NCBI RefSeq assembly: GCF_001467945.1
Contig: NZ_LNYQ01000013.1
Coordinates: 1,773,920-1,837,919, forward strand
Length of the DNA: 64,000 nt
Direction of reading: 5' to 3'
Source of the DNA: Legionella parisiensis
GTDB taxonomy: Bacteria; Pseudomonadota; Gammaproteobacteria; Legionellales; Legionellaceae
The position numbers were made by a program, and so were the translations under genes. Positions 9,022 through 17,879 of the stretch are shown here, piece by piece. The number at the start of each line of letters is the position of its first letter. The first letter of the stretch is position 1. Below the pieces are notes generated by a model, which did no database searches, was not told the DNA's origin, and worked only from the letters and a program-made list of their open reading frames with translations.

Positions 9022-9798
9022 CTACCTAGCGTCATCAGGAGTAAAATCAATCTCATAAACCTTATGAGATGTAAAAGCATTGTTAGCAAAAACCCGCCAA
9101 TCAATAGAACACTTTAACTGATCCGTATTGATTGAATAATAACTATTTTTTCCATCTTTAGTACGTAAACATGATGTTGAACCAGCGTGCAGGAATACAC
9201 ATTGTTCACCTTGGTTTTTGGTAACTAATGTTAAATTGGCATAATGCAGATGTCCTGTACAAACGATATGAATAGGGCTTTCTTTTAAATAATTTATAAA
9301 TTTTTCTGCATTATTTAAGGGATGATGCATCCCTGAAAAATGTTTAAGGTTATGATGAAAAAATAAAATATTTAATTGTTTCGAAGTATATGAAAAATGA
9401 TTTCTTATGCGACCTAATGTTTTATGGCTTAACCTCCCATCTTTAACTTGATATGGAGTGGCACTATTAACCCCAAGAATATTCACTTCTTTATTATTAA
9501 AACTTACCTCCAGCTGAGTAGAAATGTAGTTTTTGTAGCGTTTAAATGGATGTAAAAAACGGTAAATGGGATTATCAAATGGAATATCATGGTTGCCTGG
9601 AACAATGAGCAGAGTCATAGTTAAGCGCTGCAAGAATCCTAATAATTGTTTATATTGACCAGGACGGGCTCTCTGTGTTAAATCTCCGGATATAATAATA
9701 ACATCAGGATCCAATGAGGTTAGATCTTCCAGAAGCGATTCAATAATTATAGGATTATGCATTCCAAAATGAAGATCTGAAATGTGTATTATTTTCAT
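9022..9798 (-). CDS. Calcineurin-like metallophosphoesterase
   Basis: A 258-residue protein with the full dinuclear-metal motif set in order: DLHFG (residues 8-12), GDLTQR (about 39-44), GNHDIP (about 68-73), a HHN block (about 149-151) and GHLHYAN (about 181-187). These are phosphoesterases of broad range (cAMP, UDP-sugars, phospholipids). Its ATG overlaps the stop of the upstream lipid-kinase-like gene (ATGA, 9795-9798), so the two are probably translated together and may act on related substrates. A different frame stays open for 58 codons past the stop (8852-9025) with a Glu-rich sequence; a single-base shift would extend the protein, so the C-terminus may have been shortened. The substrate is unknown. 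Confidence 0.88.
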   Translation of the reverse strand: MKIIHISDLHFGMHNPIIIESLLEDLTSLDPDVIIISGDLTQRARPGQYKQLLGFLQRLTMTLLIVPGNHDIPFDNPIYRFLHPFKRYKNYISTQLEVSFNNKEVNILGVNSATPYQVKDGRLSHKTLGRIRNHFSYTSKQLNILFFHHNLKHFSGMHHPLNNAEKFINYLKESPIHIVCTGHLHYANLTLVTKNQGEQCVFLHAGSTSCLRTKDGKNSYYSINTDQLKCSIDWRVFANNAFTSHKVYEIDFTPDDAR

Positions 9799-10658
9799 GA
9801 TGAACGCTTCAAAAGAGTTAAAGAGCGAGATAATGTTCGATAATACAATGGAGTTTTTGTTTTAATGGTATCGCCATCTACAGAGATAGTAATCTCTTTC
9901 TCGTTATTAAAATGAATTTCAATAGGATGTTTTGATTGAGTTCTTTCAAAGAGATTTTTGCTGCAAAATATACTTTGGATTATTTTAAATATTTGTATCT
10001 TTCCCTTTTTAAAATAATAAAGTCCTAGCAACTCCTTGTGGAAACTCTCTCTTTTAATTGTTGCTGGAAATTTATAAGAATATAGATTATTACTGATCAT
10101 CAAAAAAGAAGTGTGTAACGATAAATCTAGATTTTTGCTTTTTACAGTTAAAGTAAAGACTGGATGTTTTTTTAAACTCTCAATAAATCCGGGTATATAG
10201 CTTAACCATTTGTTATATTTTTTATTATACTGTTCTCGTTTGTCAGCAAATTTTGGATAAAAGCCAATGGAAGAGTTATTAATAAAAATAATATCATTGA
10301 CCTTTGCTAAGTCGATTTTAATTGTATGAGGTTTTTTCAAACTAGCAACTATCTCATTAACACTGCTAGGTAAACCGAGTTCGCTAGCAAAATGGTTAAG
10401 TGTTCCTAAAGGAATGACCCCTAAAATTATTGGCTTATGGGCGCAATAATGAGCCGCCGTCCGTATCGTCCCATCTCCTCCACCTGCTAAAATAACTTTA
10501 TGTATAGTAATACATTTTTTTATCGTTTTCGGCAAATTTCTTGGTGTAGTCTCATAGAGAGTATAAGAAATATCCGCAGCTTTTAAACCATCTAAATAAA
10601 GTATGGCATTAGCAGAATTTTTAGCCTTTTTATTTATGATAACAGCAATAGTATCCAT
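9795..10658 (-). CDS. Diacylglycerol/lipid kinase-like protein (YegS/DagK catalytic family)
   Basis: A 287-residue protein. The N-terminal ATP-binding part has the family signature AGGGDGTIR (about residues 58-66) followed by VIPLGTLNHFA, the region that binds nucleotide and metal. The C-terminal half is the beta-rich lipid-binding part with ISVDGD near the end. Members phosphorylate diacylglycerol, sphingosine or related lipids. It is the first gene of a two-gene unit with a metallophosphoesterase, overlapping by four bases. A kinase/phosphoesterase pair suggests opposite or sequential steps on a lipid head group, which is inference only. Confidence 0.85.
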   Translation of the reverse strand: MDTIAVIINKKAKNSANAILYLDGLKAADISYTLYETTPRNLPKTIKKCITIHKVILAGGGDGTIRTAAHYCAHKPIILGVIPLGTLNHFASELGLPSSVNEIVASLKKPHTIKIDLAKVNDIIFINNSSIGFYPKFADKREQYNKKYNKWLSYIPGFIESLKKHPVFTLTVKSKNLDLSLHTSFLMISNNLYSYKFPATIKRESFHKELLGLYYFKKGKIQIFKIIQSIFCSKNLFERTQSKHPIEIHFNNEKEITISVDGDTIKTKTPLYYRTLSRSLTLLKRSS

Positions 10659-10884
10659 CTATTCTCCTTTCGCTGTTAGAAAAAGAAAAATATCACCTGT
10701 CTAATTTCTCATAACAGATTGTTAAAATCTGAAATAAATGATCCTTTATAAAGTAATAGATTTCTTTTTGAATTAGTCAATAATTTTGTGGCAAATAAAG
10801 CATATCAATAAAAGATTCGCCTTTAATTTGCTGCGTCGACTGTCCTGGTTTGTACACGACAACTACTCTTCTCAGCAGTTCAAG

Positions 10885-11547
10885 TTATTTTTCTTCTTTA
10901 AGTTTTTTACGACGAGCAAGTTCTGCTTCTGATGGTTTATGTTGTGCAAATGACCCGGTCTTGACATCCCCTGCACGCACGTATACCGCGGCGATGACTC
11001 CACTTGGTGAAACCATACTTTCCAGCAACTTGAATCCAGCAGGCATTGTCCCTTTGGCAAACAGACGTTTACCGCCACCAAGCGTAATGGGAAATATTTT
11101 TAGCCAAAGCTCGTCAACCAGATCTTGCTTCAGAAGTGTTTGAATGAGATTAGCGCTACCATATACTTGCAACTCAGGTCCGTCCTGCTCCTTAAGCTTC
11201 CCAATTTCTTGCGTGATATTGTCAGTGATAAGCACAGAGCCAGTCCAACTAAGTTCCTTAAGAGTTGTTGAGACAACGTATTTTTTCACACCATTAAATT
11301 TATCTGCAATCAGATCATCTTGTACATATGGCCAATAAGCAGCAAATATTTCATACGTTTTTCTCCCCAGCAATAAATCAAAAGAACGAGACATTTGCTT
11401 GTCCATCACTTTGCCCAAAGAGTCATCAAAATAAGGGAAGGTCCAACCGCCGTATTTAAATCCGCAAGTGGGATCCTCTTCGGAACCACCTGGAGCCTGC
11501 ATTACCCCGTCAAGAGTTATAAATGGTAGAACAATTAATTTTCGCAT
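10885..11547 (-). CDS. DHFR/RibD C-terminal-fold reductase (YyaP-like)
   Basis: A 220-residue protein of the dihydrofolate-reductase-like RibD C-terminal family: MRKLIVLPFITLDGVMQAPGG at the start, LLGRKTYEIF near residue 65, and a late ITLGGGKRLF block. These bind NADPH; the substrate of the stand-alone members is not known. I chose the ATG at 11547 because it follows the upstream gene's stop by one base and has GAGGGAA at a proper distance; an in-frame ATG at 11562 would overlap that gene. It forms an operon with a tandem VOC-domain protein, a pairing that looks like an accessory acquisition. Confidence 0.85.
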   Translation of the reverse strand: MRKLIVLPFITLDGVMQAPGGSEEDPTCGFKYGGWTFPYFDDSLGKVMDKQMSRSFDLLLGRKTYEIFAAYWPYVQDDLIADKFNGVKKYVVSTTLKELSWTGSVLITDNITQEIGKLKEQDGPELQVYGSANLIQTLLKQDLVDELWLKIFPITLGGGKRLFAKGTMPAGFKLLESMVSPSGVIAAVYVRAGDVKTGSFAQHKPSEAELARRKKLKEEK

Positions 11548-11548
11548 A

Positions 11549-12454
11549 TTATTTTCCCTCATAAGCTCGCTTAAGCGTTGCGATATCGAATTTCTTCATC
11601 GGTAAAAATGCTTTCGTTACACGATCAATCTGCTTACGAGTGCCATTTCTCATCATTTCGTCCAAAGCTTTAGGTGCTACCTGCCATGAGAGGCCGTATT
11701 TGTCTTTGAGCCAACCACACTGCTCGGCTTCCGGAACAGCAGAGAGGCTTTCCCAATAATAATCAATCTCTTCCTGAGTTTCGCAATTCACTATAAATGA
11801 TAGCGCTTCGTTAAAAACAAAATCATGATTTTGAGCGCTCTCCATTGCAGCGAACCATTGACCTGAAAGCATAAAATCTGCAAATGAAATTGTTCCTTCT
11901 TTTTCCTGATCCTGACCCGAACTATAATAAGTAAGATTGCCCCATCTTGAATTTTTGAATATCGACATATAGAAATTGATAGCCTCTTCTGCTTTACCGT
12001 ACATACTCCCAACGAACAGAAGCGACGGAATGATATGAGAGTGTTCTTCATTCCCACTATCTGCAAGAATAAGTTGCCATGAAAGACCGAATTTATCCTG
12101 CACCCAACCATAGCATTTGCTGAAAGGATATTCTTGCAGCGGCATAAGCGCCGTGCCAGTGCTAATCAACTTGCTCCACAGAGTCTCGAGCTTTTCTTTC
12201 GCATTCTTTTCCTGTGCCCGATTGAAAGTTACGAGAAACGAAACAGAGGGATTGAGTTTGAAAAGGGGTCCTGCGCTAATTGCTATAAAAGACTGTCTTG
12301 AAAGCTCGAAAGAAACAATGTCACATTGTCCCGATGGTGTGTCATGAAGTGTTGTACTATTCGTAATTTTTGAGTTAGGAAACAAAGAAGTATAGAACTC
12401 TACAGCTTCCCTGGCTTCCTTATCGAACCATAAATGTGGTGTTATCTTATCCAT
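11549..12454 (-). CDS. Tandem PhnB-like VOC (glyoxalase-fold) protein
   Basis: A 301-residue protein made of two PhnB-like halves. The first begins ITPHLWFDKEAREAVEFYTS, the second near residue 145 (PSLLFVGSMYGKAEEAINFY). Each half has the typical block ending in a K(Y/F)GLSWQ sequence (DKFGLSWQLI and DKYGLSWQVA). Members of this group are often labelled 3-demethylubiquinone-9 methyltransferase, but that name is not backed by catalytic residues; the fold is that of glyoxalase and bleomycin-resistance proteins. It is the first gene of the pair with the DHFR-like reductase. The true substrate is unknown. Confidence 0.82.
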   Translation of the reverse strand: MDKITPHLWFDKEAREAVEFYTSLFPNSKITNSTTLHDTPSGQCDIVSFELSRQSFIAISAGPLFKLNPSVSFLVTFNRAQEKNAKEKLETLWSKLISTGTALMPLQEYPFSKCYGWVQDKFGLSWQLILADSGNEEHSHIIPSLLFVGSMYGKAEEAINFYMSIFKNSRWGNLTYYSSGQDQEKEGTISFADFMLSGQWFAAMESAQNHDFVFNEALSFIVNCETQEEIDYYWESLSAVPEAEQCGWLKDKYGLSWQVAPKALDEMMRNGTRKQIDRVTKAFLPMKKFDIATLKRAYEGK

Positions 12455-12705
12455 GTATATGTCCTTTTAACTGATTTACTGCAGATCATTCATCGCCCTA
12501 ACTTCAGTAGACTCTTCTTAATTAAATTTATACTACTCTGAGTAAATTATCCTAAGCAAGCATAGACCATTTGCAAGAAAGATTAGGGTCGTTAGCGATT
12601 CAGAATTAAAAAAACAAGGAGGGCGACAAAAACGAAGATCAAAAATAACAACCTATTGAGAACTTTTCAAACTACCTCGATTGAACTAAGAACCCCTATT
12701 TATAT

Positions 12706-14025
12706 CTAAGTTTGGTCATAGCTAACTGCGGAACTCACATTTTCCTGTGTATCACACCAATCTAAATAACTCCTTTTTATTTCCTGAAATTGAGTTAGAG
12801 CTTTTTCAAACAGTTCTAACTCCTCGACACTCGCAATTGATAAAAGCATTGCTGTATCAATATTAGGCGTTACCATCTCATCACTTGAAATATATTGTGG
12901 AAAATCTAGAATTCGCTCCATTTCTTTTTCTGCTCGTAAGTATTCATCTACAAGTTCTTTTACGGAATAACCTGGAATTATGTTTGAATTAAGAATTAAA
13001 ACTGGCAAAAGATTTTCACGCATAAATAAATATTGCGATAAAACCATGGAATATGTTCGGCCTACTCCATCTTGAAAAGGATGATGTAGTACAGCGTGTT
13101 TTAAATAAGTAAATAGAGCAGTCAACTTATCATGTTTCGTTCTGGCATTATCTAATGCTTCTTTTAGTTGTTGGATATGTTCTGAGCCTATTGCATGTAA
13201 AAATTGATCGGAGTCAATATGTTTTTTTTCTCTGGAATTAAAAAAAATGACAGCGCCATTATTTAAACTGCTCCATATTTTAGTAGCTAAAGAATGAGTG
13301 TCCTCTGTAAGAAAACTTGAAATAATTTCATGACAGTCCTTCGTTTCAATTGAGATATCAAAGCCAGCCGTTCCCATTTTTGACTCTACTGATTTTAGGT
13401 AATCAATCGTTTCGATTAATCCCTCTGGTGAATCATTTTTAAGATCCATTTGCCAAGAGGCACCGCTACTACGAAACTCACCCGGAGTTTGAGTCAGCAT
13501 GTTCCTCACACCTTGGGTACAGGTTTTATGTAGCTTTTTAATAAAATCCAATGTAAAGGGTTTATCAAGTAATATATGTTCTACAGCGAGGCAAAAACCA
13601 TTGGTAACATTCAATAAATAGCCTGGTTCATTATCCTCAAATCCCAACCAGCCTTGGTGTTTATTAAAAAGTGAGGTAATGCGTTCACCTTTCCTATCTT
13701 GGACATGAAATAAATTGTTTAGACCAGTTAAAGCTTCGTGGTCGCCTAAGTGCTCTGCAAGCTGGTATACTTGTCCTATAGTGACATCTTTTACAATATC
13801 TTCAATGACAGAAACTGGGATTGCTTTTACTTGTTCCTCAGGTATTCCGTTCATTTTGGCATGTAATTTTCGATATAATTCCTGTCTATAGTCATACCGC
13901 GCTCTCTCCACAAAAAATCTCCAAAACTCCTTTTCTGGAAAATTATTAAAAAACCGTTTTAGATTATATTCTCTAGATCTTTCTGAATCTTTCGAACTAA
14001 AAAATCTTTCATGCATAATACTCAA
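12706..14025 (-). CDS. Fic-domain protein with altered catalytic loop (candidate effector)
   Basis: A 439-residue, mostly helical protein. At about residues 312-324 it has HHPFQDGVGRTY, which matches the Fic core HxFx(D/E)GNGRxxR except that the Asn is Val and the last Arg is Tyr. The His, Phe, acidic residue, both Gly and the first Arg are kept. Fic enzymes usually transfer AMP or other phosphate-containing groups to Ser, Thr or Tyr of target proteins. Upstream, GEFRSSGASWQ (about residues 182-192) resembles the conserved substrate-facing part of Fic proteins. No clear inhibitory (S/T)xxxE(G/N) helix is obvious. The C-terminal 40 residues are Glu-rich (EELELFEKAL), as in Dot/Icm signals. Legionella uses Fic effectors such as AnkX. 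Activity is uncertain because of the two substitutions. Confidence 0.75.
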   Translation of the reverse strand: MSIMHERFFSSKDSERSREYNLKRFFNNFPEKEFWRFFVERARYDYRQELYRKLHAKMNGIPEEQVKAIPVSVIEDIVKDVTIGQVYQLAEHLGDHEALTGLNNLFHVQDRKGERITSLFNKHQGWLGFEDNEPGYLLNVTNGFCLAVEHILLDKPFTLDFIKKLHKTCTQGVRNMLTQTPGEFRSSGASWQMDLKNDSPEGLIETIDYLKSVESKMGTAGFDISIETKDCHEIISSFLTEDTHSLATKIWSSLNNGAVIFFNSREKKHIDSDQFLHAIGSEHIQQLKEALDNARTKHDKLTALFTYLKHAVLHHPFQDGVGRTYSMVLSQYLFMRENLLPVLILNSNIIPGYSVKELVDEYLRAEKEMERILDFPQYISSDEMVTPNIDTAMLLSIASVEELELFEKALTQFQEIKRSYLDWCDTQENVSSAVSYDQT

Positions 14026-14128
14026 TATCGTTTAAAGGAAATTAAGATTATTATAGATTAATTTATGAACAACTCGATCACAATATTTTCTTTTGCCGCA
14101 TTTAGAAAAGAATTTTTAACCGATAAGC

Positions 14129-14374
14129 CTATTTAAAACCAAAATTAATCGTGAAAGCGAACGGTTCTATGCGTTTCTGGCCCTCATGAGGAAAGAAATA
14201 ATTATCACTATCAGCCTCATTTGCCTGATTTTCTTCTTTATCTTGTTTTTTTAATCTAAAGTAGGGATCATTCTTGGATTTGCCTAGCTGGGACACCACT
14301 GATATAAAAAAACCGTTGTACGCTGAGTAAATTGTTAAGAAATTATTTAAGTTGCTTTCAATTATTGAAAACAT
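14129..14374 (-). CDS. Hypothetical 81-residue protein or fragment
   Basis: A hydrophobic N-terminal third is followed by a Lys/Glu/Asn-rich middle and a C-terminus ending EPFAFTINFGFK. The alternating aromatic ending resembles the last strand of an outer-membrane protein, so this could be the tail of a decayed one. There is no clear Shine-Dalgarno and it lies within 52 nt of the divergent gene at 14426. Support is weak. Confidence 0.28.
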   Translation of the reverse strand: MFSIIESNLNNFLTIYSAYNGFFISVVSQLGKSKNDPYFRLKKQDKEENQANEADSDNYFFPHEGQKRIEPFAFTINFGFK

Positions 14375-14425
14375 GAATCGGATTATCTATGATTAAATAG
14401 TTATCACGATTTAAGGATTTTTGAC

Positions 14426-15481
14426 ATGCCAAACAGTATTGTTCCCTTCCGAGTAGATTTTGAGAAGAATGGAACCTCAGTTTCATCTAGGGATCAGGCA
14501 ATTAAAATTCTGGATGAAGTAGCGAGATTACATGCTAATGGGGCTAAAACGGTTGGGATTACTTATTCTGCCAATAAAGGTCAAACAGATAAAATTATAG
14601 ATACCTACAACAAAGGGGGGTGGAAAACAGGTACAGGTGGATCCAATCAGGCAACTGTAATATCCGAAATCGAGCAGCTACTCACAGAGCCAAAATATAA
14701 ACATTTACAGAGCGTATACCGGACAGTTCCTATTACCACGATGGAATACGACAGCAAAGGAAAAGCTGTTCCAGCTAATGATACTGCGGTAAAGAAAAGT
14801 CTTGACCATGCTTCTCAATTTATGGAGAGTGGAGGCGTGTTACTCGGCTGGACTAATCAAAAAACACCTCCAGGAAAATTAGCAATTGGTGGTGGTGTTG
14901 CTGCTGGTTTGCAAACGCCAAGTCAAAAACAAATGATAAACAATTGGGTAAAGAACAATCTACCACCACCCTCTTTAGAAGACGATATACCATTAACGCC
15001 TCCTAAGAAAACAGTATCCGAGACTTCTCAGCTACATGCACTACAAACTCTCGAAAAAGAAGAATCTGCACGCAAGAAAAAGAGTACTACTGTTCAAAGT
15101 GAACAAAATGAAGCCTTGCTAGATGCCTATAAAAAACATTGTGGCGATGAATGGTTTAAAGATAACCCTCCTAAAAAAGATGATGAGGGTCGACTAAACC
15201 TATCTTTTAAATCTGATGAAGACATGGCTAACTTTTTTAAAAAGCAAGCTGACTCAGGAAAAAGTTTTATTATGATTGATGAAAAAACCAATAAAGTCAT
15301 TGCTTTTTCTAATGGCGATGGAAAGCTCTATAGGCCAGGAAAAGATGGTCCGCAAGAGATTACAGATAAGTCCATTATGCCCAAAGAAAGTGACATGAAG
15401 GATCTTCCTGATCTTGATAATTTTAAAATTCCTGCAAAAGAAACAACACAAGAGTCCAATACTCAGCTTCAACAAGCCTAA
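14426..15481 (+). CDS. Orphan hydrophilic protein, putative effector
   Basis: A 351-residue soluble protein. The N-terminal half (residues 1-185) looks like one alpha/beta domain; it has a glycine-rich loop LAIGGGVAAGLQTP at about residues 151-164. Around residues 185-230 there is a Pro- and charge-rich linker (LPPPSLEDDIPLTPPKK), and then a second small domain (about 230-310) with SFIMIDEKTNKVIAFSNG. The last 20 residues are Glu/Gln/Thr-rich (KETTQESNTQLQQA), compatible with a Dot/Icm tail. I do not recognise either domain. The start is supported by AAGGATTTTTGAC upstream of the ATG. It stands alone, followed by a strong hairpin. Confidence 0.7.
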   Translation: MPNSIVPFRVDFEKNGTSVSSRDQAIKILDEVARLHANGAKTVGITYSANKGQTDKIIDTYNKGGWKTGTGGSNQATVISEIEQLLTEPKYKHLQSVYRTVPITTMEYDSKGKAVPANDTAVKKSLDHASQFMESGGVLLGWTNQKTPPGKLAIGGGVAAGLQTPSQKQMINNWVKNNLPPPSLEDDIPLTPPKKTVSETSQLHALQTLEKEESARKKKSTTVQSEQNEALLDAYKKHCGDEWFKDNPPKKDDEGRLNLSFKSDEDMANFFKKQADSGKSFIMIDEKTNKVIAFSNGDGKLYRPGKDGPQEITDKSIMPKESDMKDLPDLDNFKIPAKETTQESNTQLQQA

Positions 15482-15491
15482 TACGTTCAGA

Positions 15492-15512
15492 GCCATTTGC
15501 TTTGCAAATGGC
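15492..15512 (+). terminator. Hairpin terminator
   Basis: GCCATTTGC (15492-15500) and GCAAATGGC (15504-15512) form a perfect 9-bp stem with a 3-nt loop, 10 nt after the stop of the preceding gene. A T-rich stretch follows after a few bases. Confidence 0.55.
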
Positions 15513-16043
15513 AACGCTATATTTTCATTCAACTCATCTGCATGAAGAGCACAGATGTTCCTTAGCTGTGGCTGATTAAAATTTGAATTAGGAGTCAATG
15601 TCTAGTTCGCAGAGGTTCTCTAAAAGGAATGACTCCTGTGACAGCAATGAACTATTATGGTTGTTATATCCGACTTTAAATAATAGTTATATTTTAACTA
15701 CTGAGGAGAGTAAAATATGATTAATCCATCAAAAATACTGATGTCCTCAATTTTTTCGTCGCACAAGATTGCTTGATACGAATGATAGGATAGGCTCCTG
15801 ATGCAACAAAAATAATTGAAGCCATTGAAGAAGTTAAAAAATGATGTGTCATCTATTGTCTTCAGAAAGTATCTCCTGGCTGCTTGCAACCTAATATACT
15901 GATCTTTTCCACAAACCAAAATGCAGAATAAAATCCTTGATGGCACACACTCATTCTCTTGGAAATGCATTAGTTACTAAGTTTAATTAAGAATTAATTA
16001 ATATTTAATTGATATAGTTTAATGAGTTTTACAGGAGTCAATT
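15513..16043. other. Intergenic region with degraded coding traces
   Basis: This stretch of 531 bases holds no intact gene. On the plus strand between about 15740 and 15850, one frame reads DVLNFFVAQDCLIRMIG, then a stop, then APDATKIIEAIEEVKK, then a stop, which looks like a decayed gene. The opposite-strand frame at 15698-15970 has poor composition (many Cys, Phe, Tyr) and is probably its antisense shadow. The final 30 bases carry the Shine-Dalgarno (ACAGGAGT) of the next gene. Confidence 0.3.
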
Positions 16044-16673
16044 ATGATGAAAATATTAATTACTTATCTTTTTTCTTTAATGTTTTTTTCCCTATCTTTT
16101 GCAGCAAAGCCAACAGATCTTGTTTTGCTACTACGTGTCAATTCAGTTGATAGAACAAAAATTTATGATCAATTTGTAAAGGATACAATTATTGCAAAAG
16201 ATAATAATACAGATAAAAAGAACATGCCTAACTATCATGTTACGGTAGGATGGATTGCAAACGGAAAAAGTGATAAAAATTTAGAAAAAATGATGACAGA
16301 TGAGTTAAAAACTGAATCATCTATAAACTATTATTTTGGAGAAGCTGGTATTTACCAAGTATCTCCATCATGTCCTAAACCGGCACCAAACAATAAAAAA
16401 TGTACTCGTAATGCTATTGTATTGTTTCCAGATGAATCAACTAAAGATGATTTAAAAAGCATTAATTTGAAATTGAATTTATTACTTAAAAAATACAATC
16501 AGGATTATCATACAAATTTTAAAATGTATGCGGATATTATTCCAGAAAACTATACCCCGCATATCTCTTTAGCAGCTACTAACCAAGTTCTTCCTAAGAA
16601 TAGAGGGAATGCAGTAATTCAATTAAATAATAAAATAAAAGACAGTAGCTTTAAATATACTAAATTAAAATGA
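16044..16673 (+). CDS. Secreted 2H-phosphoesterase-like protein
   Basis: A 209-residue protein with a clear signal peptide (MMKILITYLFSLMFFSLSFA, cleaved near residue 20). Two histidine motifs lie about 108 residues apart: YHVTVGW (H65) and TPHISLA (H173). Two HxTx/HxSx motifs at this spacing are the mark of the 2H phosphoesterase superfamily (LigT, CPDase, AKAP18-like), which cleaves cyclic phosphodiesters or 2',5' bonds in RNA-type substrates. An export signal is unusual for this superfamily and suggests an action in the periplasm, outside the cell or in the host vacuole. One Cys pair (SCPKPAPNNKKC) could form a disulfide. The start is supported by ACAGGAG upstream. It is not in an operon. 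Function is inferred from motifs only. Confidence 0.65.
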   Translation: MMKILITYLFSLMFFSLSFAAKPTDLVLLLRVNSVDRTKIYDQFVKDTIIAKDNNTDKKNMPNYHVTVGWIANGKSDKNLEKMMTDELKTESSINYYFGEAGIYQVSPSCPKPAPNNKKCTRNAIVLFPDESTKDDLKSINLKLNLLLKKYNQDYHTNFKMYADIIPENYTPHISLAATNQVLPKNRGNAVIQLNNKIKDSSFKYTKLK

Positions 16674-16800
16674 ATTCCTTAAACAACATGAAGGCACGAT
16701 GACTTCAGAGCTCAGGATGCTTTGAACAAAATTTGCTCCCCCTCTCTGAGTCTAAGCTATAATCTTTATTACTGGAAAAAATTCCACATCTCATGGAGTT

Positions 16801-17844
16801 ATGATGAAAATTTCCCGGAATATGATCAATAAGGCCATTGAAGCCAAAATCATCACAGAAAAACAAGCCAATGATTTAATTGAATTTATAAAGACTCTCC
16901 CTGAACAAAGTCCAGGATTTAATCTCACTAATGTTCTTTATTATTTTGGAGGGCTTATAGCTATAGGTGCCATGACATTATTTATGAATTTGGGGTGGGA
17001 AATGTATGGAGGCTGGGGAATTTTATTTCTATCCGTGTGCTATTCCATTCTGGGTGTCGCACTGACTCATAAACTACATGATACTGGTTATAAAATACCC
17101 GCCGGAATATGTGCCACCTTTGTAATCTGTCTTACTCCCTTAGCCATTTACGGACTACAACAGGGCATGGGTTGGTGGCCACCAGATAATAGTGTGTATC
17201 AAGATTACCATGTCTATATTAAATGGAACTGGATCTTCATGGAGCTAGGGACTCTTATCGTAGGAATTATAATGGCCTGGATCTATCGCTACCCCTTTAT
17301 GATTATGCCCATTGCAGTTACCCTCTGGTATATGTCTATGGATCTTACTTCAATCCTTGCGCCAGAAAATTACACCTATGAGCTAGGAGCTATGGTTTCT
17401 ATGTATTTTGGCATAGTTACCATATTAATTGCTTTTTGGGTGGATGTTCGATCCAGTCATTCTGCAGACTTTGCTTTCTGGCTTTATATATTTGGTGTTA
17501 TGACTTTTTGGGGAGGCCTCAGCGCACAACACTCAGATAGTGAACTTTCTAAATTTATATATTTGTGCATCAATCTTTTAATGATTTTGATTGGAGTTAT
17601 TTTAAATAGAAAAGTATTTGTACTATTCGGCGCTTTAGGCAGTTGTTTCTATTTAGGGTATTTAGCATTCAAGGTATTTAAACTCAGTTACTTATTTCCT
17701 GTGGCATTGACTATTATCGGTTTTGGTATTATCTACCTCGGTTTGCTTTGGCAAAAAAATGAAGCGTTACTGACGCATAAAATTCGCTCAGTATTACCTC
17801 AACCGCTACAGGATTTATTACAGTCCAGGGATCAAATGGAATAA
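16801..17844 (+). CDS. DUF2157-like polytopic membrane protein
   Basis: A 347-residue protein. A short soluble N-terminal helix region (residues 1-40: AIEAKIITEKQANDLIEFI) is followed by about nine hydrophobic segments between residues 45 and 320 and a short cytoplasmic tail. The N-terminal helical part followed by many membrane spans, with a Gly-rich first span (LYYFGGLIAIGAM), is the layout of DUF2157-type proteins, whose role is unknown. GGAGTT just before the ATGATG supports the start. No partner gene is adjacent. Confidence 0.6.
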   Translation: MMKISRNMINKAIEAKIITEKQANDLIEFIKTLPEQSPGFNLTNVLYYFGGLIAIGAMTLFMNLGWEMYGGWGILFLSVCYSILGVALTHKLHDTGYKIPAGICATFVICLTPLAIYGLQQGMGWWPPDNSVYQDYHVYIKWNWIFMELGTLIVGIIMAWIYRYPFMIMPIAVTLWYMSMDLTSILAPENYTYELGAMVSMYFGIVTILIAFWVDVRSSHSADFAFWLYIFGVMTFWGGLSAQHSDSELSKFIYLCINLLMILIGVILNRKVFVLFGALGSCFYLGYLAFKVFKLSYLFPVALTIIGFGIIYLGLLWQKNEALLTHKIRSVLPQPLQDLLQSRDQME

Positions 17845-17879
17845 AGAGCCCTTTGAACCCTGTTAGCAATTTTTTTAAA

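Noticed and set aside
10872..11338. Several short plus- and minus-strand frames over the DHFR-like gene
   Set aside because: They are shadows of the gene at 10885-11547; composition is poor.
15698..15970. Minus-strand 90-codon frame rich in Cys, Phe and Tyr
   Set aside because: The opposite strand shows decayed coding sequence, so this is probably its antisense shadow.
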